The notes under the pieces were generated by a model. That model worked only from the letters and a program-made list of their open reading frames with translations, had not been told where the DNA came from and did not search any database. A DNA stretch of 64,000 nt, taken from assembly GCF_036884655.1 (NCBI RefSeq), contig NC_088355.1:41593001-41657000 (forward strand), in the 5' to 3' direction. This document shows, in pieces, positions 12,742 to 25,388 of the stretch (the first letter of the stretch is position 1; each line of letters starts with the position of its first letter). Source of the DNA: Musa acuminata AAA Group (lineage: Eukaryota > Streptophyta > Magnoliopsida > Zingiberales > Musaceae). A program made the translations under genes and the position numbers.

Positions 12742-12920
12742 CTCTGATACCAAATGATAAGACCATAAAATTTTATCATAAAAAAATAAAAGAAATAAGA
12801 AGACTTTGATACTAATTGATAAGACTCTGAAGTCTTATCGTGCTCTGATACCAATTGATAAGACCCTAAAGTCTTATCGTAAAAGAAATGAAAGAAATAA
12901 TAAGGCTCTAATACCAAATG
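12742..12920 (-). repeat. Four tandem copies of a PBS-like motif
   Basis: On the minus strand the sequence TGGTATCAGAGC, or close variants, occurs four times, at about 12742, 12802, 12841 and 12905 on the plus map. Copies are embedded in units sharing TTGATAAGAC-type flanks and A-rich spacers. The 12-mer is the well-known primer-binding site complementary to initiator tRNA-Met, found next to copia LTRs. No LTR or coding part is attached. Confidence 0.6.
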
Positions 12921-13876
12921 GTAAGACGTAAGGTATGATTCAAAGGATTTGTGGGCGATGATTTGATCTTGATAACTATGAACCTCTACTAAAGAGAGTA
13001 GATGAAGGAAGTTCTAAGAATATTTTGTTAAAAATTATATAAAAAAATTAAATATTTTAATTCACTAAAGATAATATTTTATGTAGATTTTGATAATAAC
13101 ACAAAATACATACATATTTTCAACTATAAATAAAATGTGATAAAGGGATTTGATATGTCGACAACTTGACACCCTATCACATCTTCTCATATTCCTTGTT
13201 CGCCCGACAAGTCGACCAAAAATCTACGCTCACGATAACATTAACTTGATATCTCCTTGTATGCGTAGTTATCTCAATATCATTAATCGAAACTCTCTCA
13301 CTTACTAATATGAACCTATGTGCAATAGTTATAACGCTTATATGGGTCGATAAATATTTATATTTCTAAGACTCTTTCGAATCCTTTTACGATATTCGAT
13401 AGTTGTAGACGTTAGACTTGGGTTGAATCCGAGTCTCGAACAATTAGAATCTATCATAACAAAAGCGAAGATATCATGATTTCGTAGCTGTTGTACAGTA
13501 TCCAAATATAAAACGGAACATTGGAGGGGAAGTTTCGAAGTGCACCAATCAAACATGCCAATGTGGTGTTCTTCGACACACAAATCAGTCAAAAGTGAGC
13601 TCACTCGGCATCACCAACTTCTTGCACTACCTGCCCAACTTCTCGAGACCTCTTTCAGGTTGGTCACAGTGCGGGTTATCTTAGTAGATTCAACTGCATC
13701 AACCACTAGAAAGCAGAAACATCAACTCATCATCCTCCTCCTCCTCAACCTCATCTCACCTAATCCGTGTATTTTGGCCGGACTTCACACTTGTTGAACA
13801 AAGGAATTGTAATGCCATCTGACTCAGACATAAAGACTATGTTCTAAAGATGACTCCTTGCATGCACTTGAAATGG

Positions 13877-13879
<3 letters not shown>

Positions 13880-13911
<32 letters not shown>
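13880..13911. repeat. (GA)n microsatellite
   Basis: About sixteen GA units in intergenic DNA. Confidence 0.9.
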
Positions 13912-13913
<2 letters not shown>

Positions 13914-14723
13914 TCTTATGTTTGATCGATCTTCCATGATAGGTGAACTCACACTTGTATATGTTATGAGGTGCTACGTTTGCATGACGGAGACTTTTCA
14001 TCCTATCATAAATGAGATGAGCTTATCTTCGTCATTAGTGCATGACAACACAATGTTATGCTACTTTGGACCCTAAAAAAACCCTACCTATCGCTACTAT
14101 AGAAAGATCTAAAATGAATGGATCAAACCAAAAACACAAATCTAATATGCTCACCTTAATACTTTAGAACATTGAACTCCTCAGTTCGATTCATATCGGT
14201 TCTACAAGAATCATCCAAACCAAAAATCGTGTCATCATAATAATTAATATGCATCTCATTTTCATTAGTATTTATGTAATATTTGAAACTTATATCGATT
14301 AATTTAATTAGTAAAGACTTTTAATCATTGATATTAAATCTTATTGTTATAATTTATTTTTTATAATAAAAACTAAGGAGAGGGTTACTTGACTCTACGA
14401 TTGTGATAATATTGACGATGATGACAATCATGACGGTACGAGCTATAAATCAATAATGCGATAACGAGGATAACACAAGCGACCGACGATGCAACAAAAA
14501 TAAAAATATTAAACCAGATTATCAATATATTATTGAATTGATAAATATTGTCTGATGTTAAAAGTATCAAATAAAGATTCCACCGATCTCCAAAACTATG
14601 ATTGCACACAATGTAATACATTAAAAACACCAAATAAAAAAAATATATATATAATAAAATTCGAACAATTGGTTCGGTTTCATTCTTGTCCTATAAACCG
14701 ATTTGGTTTGGTTCAGTAGAATG

Positions 14724-14807
14724 TTTCATCCGCTTGTGGTCATCAATTTGAGAACCAACGGCTGATTTCATCCGCCTGTGGTCATCAATTTGAGAACCAA
14801 CGGCTGA
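14724..14807. repeat. 42-bp tandem duplication
   Basis: Two adjacent copies, 14724-14765 and 14766-14807, differ at one obvious position (CGCTTG against CGCCTG), so the duplication looks recent. It lies about 510 bp upstream of the NAT start codon. Confidence 0.85.
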
Positions 14808-15194
14808 TTTATCCGTGCTTACGACCCTCGTCAAACCAAACCCCTAACAATCGTAACCGTCGATGCAGTATAAACGACTGATTTGTCTGTGTATCGACTC
14901 CCAAAGTCCACGTGTGACCTAACGCAGTCTTCATCATCATCAAGCCATCAGCAGTTTATATATATAGCCAATTGGGGCGCATCGGTGACAGAGAGTCAAA
15001 TGTTAGTTAGCCAATTCCCTCCAAACCACAACCAACACTCGTCACATCCATCCGTCAATACTATCTCTCATCACATTTGGTGAGAAAACCAACGGTTATA
15101 ATGTCGCACATCCAACGACGAGATATAATGAATCAATTAACCCCTGCCATTGCCGGTATTTAATATAACTCATAAGTACCACTATTACTCCCAT

Positions 15195-15202
15195 CTATAT
15201 AA
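15195..15202 (+). promoter_or_regulatory. TATA box of the NAT gene
   Basis: CTATATAA lies 124 bp before the start codon and is followed by a CT-rich leader. Placement fits a plant core promoter. Confidence 0.6.
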
Positions 15203-15318
15203 CGCTTCCTTAATCCTTCTTCTCCCTCCCTCCCTCCCACCCCGTCCGCTGCCTCTCCCCATTCCCATTTATACTGCCACCCGCCGGAGTTGCCGTTTAT
15301 AGAGGAGGAACGGCGGCC

Positions 15319-18300
15319 ATGTCTCCCGGACCTCCGGAGAAGGCCGACGAGTTCGTCCCCCACCCCGTCAAGGAGCAGTTGCCCGGCGTCGACTTCTGCC
15401 TCACCAGCCCCCCTCCATGGCGTCAGTCCCTCTCTCTGCGTCGTTTGCTCTTCTACTTCGTTGTTGATGATTGTGTTCTGTTTCTCTCTTCGATAGACGA
15501 AGCGTTGCCTCTGGCGTTCCAGCACTACTTGGTGATGCTCGGCACCACCGTCATCATCCCCACCATTCTGGTTCCGCTGATGGGCGGCGGAAATGTGAGT
15601 TCTACTTTCGGAGCGCTTCCTCTGCTTTTTGGTGTTGCAATGGTGTTTCCATGGCGCTGACCGCTCCCCCGTTTCTTGGAACCCGCCGTAGGAGGAGAAG
15701 GCGAGGGTGATCCAGACGTTTCTGTTCGTCGCAGCGATCAATACACTGACGCAGGTCTACTTCGGGACCCGCTTGTCGGCGGTCATCGGTGGCTCCTACA
15801 CCTATCTTCTCCCGACCATCTCCATCATCCTCAGCCGGCGCTACGCTTACATCATCAACCCGCACGAGGTGGTTTCGCCCTCCGATTGTCTTAAAAGCTT
15901 CGGCCCCTATGTTCCTTTTGCAGGTTTGTGTCTGAAAAGCTCTGCTTGTGTGGGTTTTGCAGAGGTTTGAGCACACGATGAGGGCGATTCAGGGGGCGTT
16001 CATCGCTGCGTCCAGCTTTCAGATAATTGTAGGGTTCTGTGGCCTCTGGCGGATCTTTATAAGGTCCTTTCTCTTCATCTGTTTGATCTGCACGCAACGA
16101 GTTGCGACTTCACTGCATAATGACCTCAATCTTCATCTTTTCTGGGGTTGGATTAGGTTTCTGAGCCCCCTTGCTGCGGTTCCCTTTGTGACTCTTTCGG
16201 CGCTCGGCCTTTTCTACATCGGATTTCCCAGTGTGAGCACTTAGTGTTCCTCCAATCCTTTTTCTCCTCATGGTCAAGTAGCGGCATTGCGTTCCTTGTG
16301 ACGACTACAGTATTCACCATTTCCTTTCTGTTCCCGTACCCTAGGTGGCAAATTGCGTCGAACTAGGGCTTCCGGCTATTATTCTGCTCATACTCTTTGC
16401 ATTGGTATAACTTTGTGCATTTGACTCGGTTTTGCATTACTTTGTATAAATGCTTATATTTTACTTGCATGATGTAATTACATTTGGCATCAATTTGCTG
16501 CAGTATGTTCCACATACAGTGAGCGGAAGGAGAGTGATCTTTGATAGGTTTGCGCTGCTAATTGTTGTCGCCATTGTTTGGCTGTATGCGTATATTCTCA
16601 CTGTGGCTGGTGCATACAAGAATAGACCTCCACAAACTCAAATCAGTTGCAGAACAAATCGCTCTGGTCTTATAGGTGCCTCACCCTGGTACTGCAACTC
16701 TAGACCGGAAATTTTACGCAATTGATATGTTTTTTAGATTTGCTTTTTTATTTTACAGAAATTTATATTTTTCTTTTTTTTATCATCATATGATGCATGA
16801 AACAAGTTACATTACTAAATCATGTATTAAAGGCTTTTTATTGTGAGGTTTCTTTCTTCACAGAAAACTGTCGCTGATGGTTAAGGACACACAAAAACTA
16901 CATGGACTGTAGTACCACATCTTCTGTCTCTGCTAGTAGTTTATATCTTTCCTGACCTGCCAATATTAATTTGGCTGATATAGTAAGGCATCCGATTATT
17001 TGATTCTTTGTCACTATGACCATGACTTGGAGGAACACGGACATTCGTGATAAATGTTGTGAATATTTATCGTATTGACATTTGTGCTACTTTACGCCTA
17101 TGTGAAAGCAATTGCTACATATGAATGCAACATGTTACAAAAATGCAATTATGAATCCTATAGATAGACAATTCTAGCATGGTTTGGAAGGTAGCATGCA
17201 TTGTATGCTACTGTACACAATGCCTGAAGTTTCAAATACCCAATTATCTCTAGATTGAGAATCAAACTTGCAGTATTTACTTGCAGGATAAGAGTTCCCT
17301 ATCCATTTCAATGGGGGAGTCCCATCTTTCATGCGGGTGATATTTTTGCTGTAATGGCTGCTTCTTTTGCTTCACTTATTGAGGTTCGTTCTCTTAGAGA
17401 TATATATTGAGGTTTGCATGCTCCAAAGCCTGTCTTAACTTTTTCAATTCATTCGCTTTTAAAGTTATCTTTTGTGTTGTTAAATTTCATCTCACTAAAT
17501 TTCTGCTTCCACCATTAATTTGCTTTATAAATATATCGTTTTAAAGCACTAGTTTTGTCAATTATGGTAGCCAACTTTTAGGTCTTTATGTATGTAGCCT
17601 TCGTAATTTGATATCCAAGTTGAACAATCTTTATCTTCAGATCTTTATTTCTACTGTGGCACTGTACTTTACAGCAGAATCTAAGTTGATCCGTTGCTTT
17701 TATGCAGTAAGATTCTGTGAACTATAGATGCGTTTGATCGGGTGCTTTCTCTCTTAGAAAACAATTCAAATGTTAAGGGGAATTATTTTGTTAAGGAAGA
17801 GCAAATGCCAAATAACTTATGGGCCAAAATCAACATCTAATATATTTTTAATACGAAATTTAATTTTGTAATGAAACACATATCAGTCTGCCTTGATTCT
17901 TTTCTTATTGGTATTGACATGGGCATCAACATGACAATCCAATATCTATTATCGGACAATTATGAGATGGCATCAAGGCATAGCTTAAATGTCATGATCA
18001 TGGAAAGCAACTTAAAGAATAAGTTGCCCTAGTAAGACTGAAAGGTTGGAATTGTTTTACGGCTATTAAGCATGGAAAGGAACGACCAAAGGGAAGATCA
18101 GTTCCCCCGGTTGAGTAGTAGATGACAATAGAGTCAGATAAGTGTGACCAGAAGAACCTATGAACTTTTGTGAGTGCGAAATTCTATGTGCTGCATTGGA
18201 AATGTCGAATATGTTGGTGAATACAATTCCCCCAAGTTTTGTGGTTCAGGGCCAACATTTGTATAGCCTCGTAAGATGTCCCCATGATAGAGTTCATTCT

Positions 18301-20016
18301 AATCTATCCTAGGCAATGAGTATATAGTAGTTATCAGATATGACAAAAGCAAAAGCAGAGTATATTAGCTGCATAGACATGTTTGAAGTTTCCTATCTCG
18401 GTCTCATCTACTTTTGCCTGTCCTCATGAATCATCCGAGTGTTGCCATATTCTTATAATTTCAGGTAGGAAAAAGCTCACTTACACACTTTTTTATTTTT
18501 TCAGTTTCAAATTTGGTTCTCTAGTCATTATTTTTTGGGTTTTCAGTCCACAGGCACTCTCATTGCTGTGTCGAGACTTTCAAGTGCGACGCCTGTACCA
18601 CCTTCCGTCTTCAGTCGGGGCATTGGCTGGCAGGTCAGGACTGTTCTGTTTCTATAACTTGTTGGTTCAGACATGGTATTGGTTGTTGTTCCTCAGTAAA
18701 TCTCCTTGAATTCCAGGGAATTGGTATACTGTTAGATGGGATGTTTGGCACTGCAAATGGTTCAGCAGCCTCCGTGTAAATTAGCTAATTTCTGTTGTAG
18801 AAATCAATATAAGCATTCAAAACGTCAGGGGCTTACTCTTAGGTTGCTTAAACAGTGAAAACGCTGGCTTGTTGGGATTGACAAGAGTTGGAAGCCGAAG
18901 GGTCATTAAGATATCAGCCTGTTTTATGTTCTTCTTCTCGATTTTAGGTGATTTACATGTGAACTTATTGAACTAGATGACTTTTTTTTTTTTCTTCTTC
19001 TTCTTCTTCTTTTTGGTATTACATTCTGATACTTTCTTTCACAATAACCAGGAAAATTTGGTGCACTTCTCGCATCGATACCTTTGTCCATCTTTGCTGC
19101 TTTGTACTGCGTTCTCTTTGCCTATGCAGGTAGGCAATTCTTGCATCAAACATCTTATTTCTCTTCGAAGCAAATGTTCCTCGCTTTCATTCTTTTCCAA
19201 TGAAATTTAAATGGCTTTCTTGATTTATTTTTAATCCTATGAAGTATAATTCTTTCTTCAGTATCCAGAAGGGTTATTAACAGATAAGCTTTACTGTGCT
19301 TCCAATTTGTTTATTGCTTGGAGCAGAAATTTGTCATAAATCTTAGTCTAAAAAAAGAAAAAAATGAACATACGATGCTTACATCCCTTGCAAGCAGTTT
19401 CTGCAGGTCTTGGATTACTTCAGTTCTGCAACATCAACAGCTTCAGGACAAAGTTCATTCTAGGCTTCTCTTTCTTCATGGGCTTGTCTATTCCACAATA
19501 TTTCAGGGAATATTATGTGGTTTCTGGGTATGGCCCAGTCCATACCCGTTCTATAACTGTACGTGGATCTTCTCAGCCTTTACCTACAGTTAGACATGGC
19601 TATAATGCACCTCAAGAACAGCATGCACTACTCTCTCAAAAGAAGTTTTTACCGTACTACACTTCTTTAACGATGATCTGAAATCTGACTTTAGATTTAC
19701 TTTGACAACCACCGTTTGCTAATCACATAATTCGTTGATTAACTTTCTAGTCGATTGACCCCTGCTGATGTGCCTCTCAAATGTCTCCCCCCTGCAGTTC
19801 AATGACATGGTCAACGTGATATTTTCTTCACCTGCAACAGTGGCGGCTATAGTCGCTTATTTCCTGGACTGCACTCTCCTGCGTGGTGAAGCCTCCATAC
19901 GAAGGGACAGAGGCTGGCATTGGTGGGATAAGTTCAGGTCCTACAGAACAGATACCCGAAGCGAGGAATTCTATGCTCTTCCTTACAACCTCAACAAGTA
20001 CTTCCCTTCACTGTAG
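15319..20016 (+). CDS. NAT: Nucleobase-ascorbate transporter (NAT/NCS2 family)
   Basis: Polytopic membrane protein of the NCS2 family; plant members transport purines or uracil, while ascorbate transport is disputed. Fourteen exons join cleanly: 15319-15421, 15497-15594, 15692-15868, 15963-16063, 16157-16232, 16345-16404, 16504-16688, 17287-17383, 18547-18633, 18717-18775, 18856-18947, 19052-19129, 19407-19558, 19798-20016. The product is 527 residues, the usual family length. Visible motifs: TSPPPW near the N-terminus, AFQHYLVMLGTT (the QH motif of the first membrane segment), MGGGNEEKA, TMRAIQG, and the NAT signature ENAGLLGLTR created across the exon 10-11 join. It ends in the conserved cytosolic tail RGWHWWDKFRSY...EEFYALP. 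All introns are GT-AG. No frameshift or stop was found, so the gene looks intact. It resembles the NAT1-4 type most, but clade assignment needs alignment. Confidence 0.95.
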
Positions 20017-21957
20017 ATAAGGAATTTGGCATTTTGAGACATGGCAACGATAGGGAAAGAATAAGAACACAAACAATATTGAATTGCTGTCTGAAGACTT
20101 GTGGCTGAACTATATTTTACGACTTCTTCTTAGATCATGCTTGACATGTGAATGGTCTATTGGATACGACGAGGGTATATGGTAATTTGATAGTTAAGTG
20201 TCACTGATACAGTGAATGATTTTTGAGTGACATGTCGTAACCCTATTATGGCACATGAATCTGATGTCTACTCATATGGTAATATTTGTAATGTTCCATA
20301 ATTTCATGCATCTCTCTACATTCAAATAATAATTAATGATTATATATAATTATCTCATGGATTAATTTTTTTAGTTTCCTTCAACTCATAGCTTTAGGCT
20401 TTATGAGAATTCACATTCCTATCTCATCAGATATGCTAAATTTTACGAGATCATGAACCCACATCTTTTTTTTTTTTTTCAAATCTTTTATGTTTTACTT
20501 GTGGCAAGTTAAAACATTGGAGTAACTCATGTACTTCATTTCACATAAATTTTAAAGAATTCTTTTAACAGCCTCTTTAAAACTCTACTCAAATGATAGA
20601 ATTATACAGCAAATATGACTATTAAGCTCCAATGCAGAAAGCTAAATGTAAATATTTATCAATTTTTTTTTATTTATAAAGGATAAGTGGTAACGGCAGG
20701 ATTCGAGTCCAAAATTATACTATAATCTATCAAAATTTTTACCGAAAGATTAGACTTTTTATTTATTTAGTTCTTATCTTTCCACATCCAACCTCATTAC
20801 GCAAAGTTAAATGAGTATATGTTGTGGGCTAATTATAGATTACTCTTGTAATTAGCTACATTTAGCATCTCGATCCTTATTTTTAAAAAAAAATTATTGA
20901 GATCCTTATATTTATAAAAATAAAATATTTAAGTTCATTTCTTCTCATGTTGTCGATTCTGTTGACTGAAATATTACATGGTTTACCATTGAGTACATAT
21001 TGACTATGTTTCACTTCAGTTTACCATTGAACATGTGTGATATTTTTATCATCATAGTTAACGATGTGAGGAGAAACGAGATTAAATCTTTCACTTTTAT
21101 AATATAAGGATCCTAATGTAATTTTTGAAAGTGTAAAAACTGATATATAAAAATAACTAATTACACGAGATAATTTAATTAGTCGATATGTGCGAGTGGG
21201 AGTAGGTGGCAACAAAAGGATGTATCACCTACATAAACACCGTTAGAATTTGCACAAGAGAAACCTTGTGCTACTCTATATCTTCGAAAATATATGATTC
21301 GAAAGTTTCTTAGGAAGCAATCAAGCCCATGGGAACGTTTGCAAATATTAAATCGTATTAATTGCAAATAAATAGTAACTGTAGACAAAGATGGAAAAAG
21401 AAGATGTGATAGATACACTGAGATCCTTCTTTTGTTCTTGTTTGAAAGAAGCTGATAGAGATGTAGTGACAAATCCTGAATACATATACTCCCATAAACA
21501 GAAAACCGAGATCGATATCGACGTGCGTTCGCTTTCGATTCCTTCCGACAACAAAAATCCAATCAATTGGGATGTCATCTGTGAATGCAAAAGCTTTGTG
21601 GGAAGAGAAAAAGACTCGAAAGCAAGAAACCGATGCGTGCGTAGCAGAAGAAGAAGAAACAATGGACATAGCAGCAGAGGACATTAAAGGAATCGTTAGG
21701 TGAAGCTAATCAAATAAATGTATAGTTCTCGTTGTCGTCTTCATCCGTCTGTAAATTTGGGTTCGTGGTTTGAACACCACAAGCAGATCATTGGTTTTTA
21801 TAAGCCGTGGAGTTTGATTTACGAGTCGCCGACTTGCTCGTGAATCGTGTTGGCGTACGGTGGAGACGTGAGTGGGAAACGTCTTCAAACCCACAACTTC
21901 TTGTCTGCGCTTTATTCTCCCAACAAGCGAACTCCGGCAAACGAAAGAGGTCAAATC

Positions 21958-21962
<5 letters not shown>

Positions 21963-22006
<44 letters not shown>
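21963..22006. repeat. (CT)n microsatellite
   Basis: About 22 CT units, uninterrupted, in intergenic DNA. Confidence 0.9.
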
Positions 22007-22011
<5 letters not shown>

Positions 22012-22459
22012 AAGCATGTCATATGACCATCATTGGGTCATGAGATCATGTCAAATTGTCAGACACTGCGGTCAAGCAATAACAACTTGCATTAACGTCG
22101 AGGCCTGCCAATTGTTATTTTGGTGGAATAGATCATCCTATCAGTGTCGAGTCATCGTCCCCATAAGCATTGAGTTGTCAATTCCTAGAGGACAAGGACT
22201 TAACTAACTTGTCGATTGTATAAGTCTAAGCGTTATCAAATTGCCTACGTGTCAAAGTCCCCCTATCGTCTAGCCTCAATCATTTTTCGATATATGAAAG
22301 GTGTCAAGACATGATGCCTCGTTCAGTAGGTTTTCTGGTTATATAATTCAAGTGTGTGCTTGAATATGAGCTTTGGGTTGCCTAATAGTTGTATTAAAGT
22401 TGACTTTAACTACAATGTTGCATAGATTAGCATGCATTGATTCAGTTAGGTTAAGGTGT

Positions 22460-22720
22460 GACATCTTATGCTCGAATTTGGTCACATTTTTGTTAGGAGA
22501 TGTTTCATGATCAAATTCTACAGTGTTATTATTAAGGGAGGCTTTGTGTTTATTTACGTTATCATAGAAGAACACTTCAGACCCAGATTCATCTGTATCA
22601 CTATAAGGGGATGCTTCATGATCGAATTTGATCATATCATCATAAAGGAATGTTTCATGACGAGATTCAATCGCATCATCATAAAAGACTCTTTCAGCAT
22701 CGATTCAACCATGTCACCGT
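22460..22720. repeat. Degenerate 39-bp tandem repeat
   Basis: Copies carry TTTCATGA(T/C)...ATTC/ATTTG(A)...ATCATA(A)...; two neighbouring units at about 22615-22692 are the clearest. Older copies either side have drifted in length. The plus-strand open frame over it translates as a 13-residue repeat (CFMxxFxxIIIKx), a by-product of the 39-bp period rather than evidence of a gene. Confidence 0.6.
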
Positions 22721-24440
22721 AGGGAGACAACACTTCATGACTAGATTCGATTATATGATTATAGCTCCTTAGGGTGTCATGTGTGTTGTCTAGTTTATAT
22801 ATTGTACACAACATCTATTTAGATCCACTTGTGCGATCCATCACCATTATTTTAGTTTTTCACAATCATGCCACATTGATTACAATCATGCCACCGATGT
22901 ATAGCTTTGGGCTAATAAGGATGTTACACGTTGGCACTTACATGAACCGTCAAGGCTCTGAGAAAATTGCAATCACTACAATCAATCTCACTTGGCTAAT
23001 CTATCATGGTTATGCCATTTGTCCAATCGAACCACCAAGCAAATGAAGCATTCGATGGTGAGGAGAACGCTCAACCGTTTGTTCCCTTCCTTATCTCATC
23101 TCTTGTAAACTCTGATGTTCCAATCTTTTTGAGCTTTAAACCTTTTTTTTCAACAAAGGTTTTATAAGTGCCAAAGTCACATTTAAGGGAAATCAGCAAA
23201 ATTGTATGAGGTCCATCCAACATACATAGATAATTCATTATGAGTACTCAAACTCGCATTGATCAAGATATAAATGATGATTTATCTGGTAGTGAACTAA
23301 GTAGGGGCTCAAAAAAATCTTAGTTCTTCTATTGAGGGCACTAGGATACACATTAACAACTAAGGTCTTATAAGCATCAAAGTCACTTCTACCCTGGATG
23401 TCCCTTTTTGTGGGCCCATGCAAAGTAGATTATTTCTTGTGCATCCTCGTATTCACATTAATCAAGACAAATGATGAGGTATCATCATGTATTTTATGAA
23501 AGATATGAGATGGAGAGAGAAAAAAAAAATGTTCAAGTTCGACTCTGATTCTTCTAAAGCCTTACTTCTGATATTCTTGTGAGACTAAATATATTTATCA
23601 ATGTTGAAATCAATAAGTACAATTATAAATTTTAAATTTATTGATACTTTCCTAGTCTAGTAAGTGATTGAAGGGTGACTTTGTATATATTAACAATAAG
23701 TCTTTAGATTATAGTAATATTAATTATATACATATACGTATGGGTAATTATCCCCAAAAAAAAGTTTTAAGTTTTTACTTTTTTTTTTGGTAGAGCATCC
23801 CTTTTTGCTTTATTCCCCAGCACATTTTATTTTTTAAAAAGCGAGTTACCTTTGACTTTTGCCTCGTCGATCGTTACTTGCACCTCTATCTCACTATCCT
23901 TAGTCTCATTCGTCACCCTCACTCTTGCCCTTATATTATTGAGGCGCTATTAAGGCTCGACCTCCACCCCATTGTCCTTGTCATCAATCTTGGTGGAGGG
24001 GAAAGAAGTGACCACGATGGGGCTTCCCCTCCCTTATCCCTTGCATGGTCCACCATGCCAAGTGTTGGATGTGCTTCCTTTCTAAGTTACTCTCCTCCCT
24101 TAATTAAGAAGCTACTAGAGGTGAAAGTGGGGCAAAAGCGAGCTAAGCGTGCTCCTTCAATATGGGGTGATCGTGCAAAAGTGACAAGTGACTATGGATG
24201 AAAGTAATCACGATAAAGTAGAGGCGACAATCAATGGGGTGAAGAAAGGGTGATCTTATCTTTTAGAAAATAAGGAACGCGGTATAGAAATGATCTAAAA
24301 AATAGATGTTTTATGGGGAAAAAAATAAAAACATGAGATTTTTTAAAATTTTATCATATATATTAGAATATATATATATATATATAATCAATATTACTCT
24401 TAGAAATATGAAGATTGACTTTGTATATATTAGTAATAAG

Positions 24441-24441
<1 letters not shown>

Positions 24442-24496
<55 letters not shown>
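24442..24496. repeat. (AT)n microsatellite
   Basis: About 27 AT units followed by a short GT run; a smaller AT run lies at 24368-24387. Confidence 0.9.
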
Positions 24497-24503
<7 letters not shown>

Positions 24504-25388
24504 GGCGATTTAAAAAAAAATTATCTGAATTTTTTCAATAGTATTCGAAATTTGAACATTTTCATAAAGCACTCCTGAAAATATCATTTTGTTTAACTTA
24601 AAAAAATTTATTACAACCCTAACTTGAATCTTAGCTCTATGGGCGCTTGATCGTTCGACTCTCGCATACCCACTAATTCTTGTCATGGTCGATCACAACC
24701 CTCGTGTGGAGGCACGAACAACGAAGGAGGGGAGAGGAGGTATTGATGTTACCATCAACAAATAGAGGTGCAAGTGATCATGGGAGAAGAGGTTGACCAA
24801 TTTGTTACCCAACGTGCACGTGATACATAAGTGGCTAGGGGAGGAACAAAGGATGGTCAGTATTGTATGCTAACTCATGCACAATAGCATAAAATAGTTA
24901 GGAGAAAGGAGGGAGTGACCGATGAGGTTTATTATCGACCATGACAGGTAAATAAGGATAAATGAATGGACATAACGACTAAACATGAGGTGAAGAGGGG
25001 TAACCAATTAGGTGGAGGCATGGTCAGGGCTCGAGCAAGGGGATGGTGATGACCAAAGTAAAATAGTTATTTTTTAAAAAATATATTCTACAAAATTTTT
25101 GAAATGTGAAGCGATTTCAAAAAAAAAAAAATCTAAAGTTAGAGTTTTTTTTTTTTTTAAATCGACCCTATAATAGACCCTGTCTCCCTGTACGTATTGG
25201 ACTTTCGATTCCTTTTATCGTTATCTGGATTCTGCTCCTCCTCTCTCATAGGCAATGGTACACACATGCTCTTCCACCCGCATCACTGTCACAGGCACGT
25301 ACAGGTATTAATTGCCGCCCCTATCATTATATACCAATTATTTGCGTGGGAGATCGCGAGAGAGGGACGACAAGCTCCATCGACCCAT

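Larger units (their letters stand above)
8292..15318. other. Intergenic region, cyclin to NAT gene
   Basis: Seven kilobases without a supportable gene. 8.5-9.4 kb is GC-rich with several ACGT-core motifs; 9.4-10.2 kb includes an unassigned 134-codon open frame (9635-10039, -). 10.6-11.8 kb is AT-rich with nothing recognised. 11.8-12.45 kb is an isolated GC-rich patch that looks transposon-derived. 12.74-12.92 kb carries repeated primer-binding-site-like motifs; 13.88-13.91 kb is a (GA)n run; 14.72-14.81 kb is a 42-bp direct repeat. The last 130 bp are the NAT promoter. Confidence 0.55.
20017..25388. other. Intergenic region, NAT to PADRE gene A
   Basis: AT-rich, about 5.4 kb, no supportable gene. 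Contents: 3' UTR of NAT; poly-A/T tracts; a (CT)n run at 21963-22006; a degenerate 39-bp repeat at about 22460-22720; an imperfect direct duplication at about 23160-23470; a long (AT)n run at 24442-24496; and the PADRE A promoter with TTATATACC near 25326. The open frames here are low-complexity or repeat translations. Confidence 0.55.
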
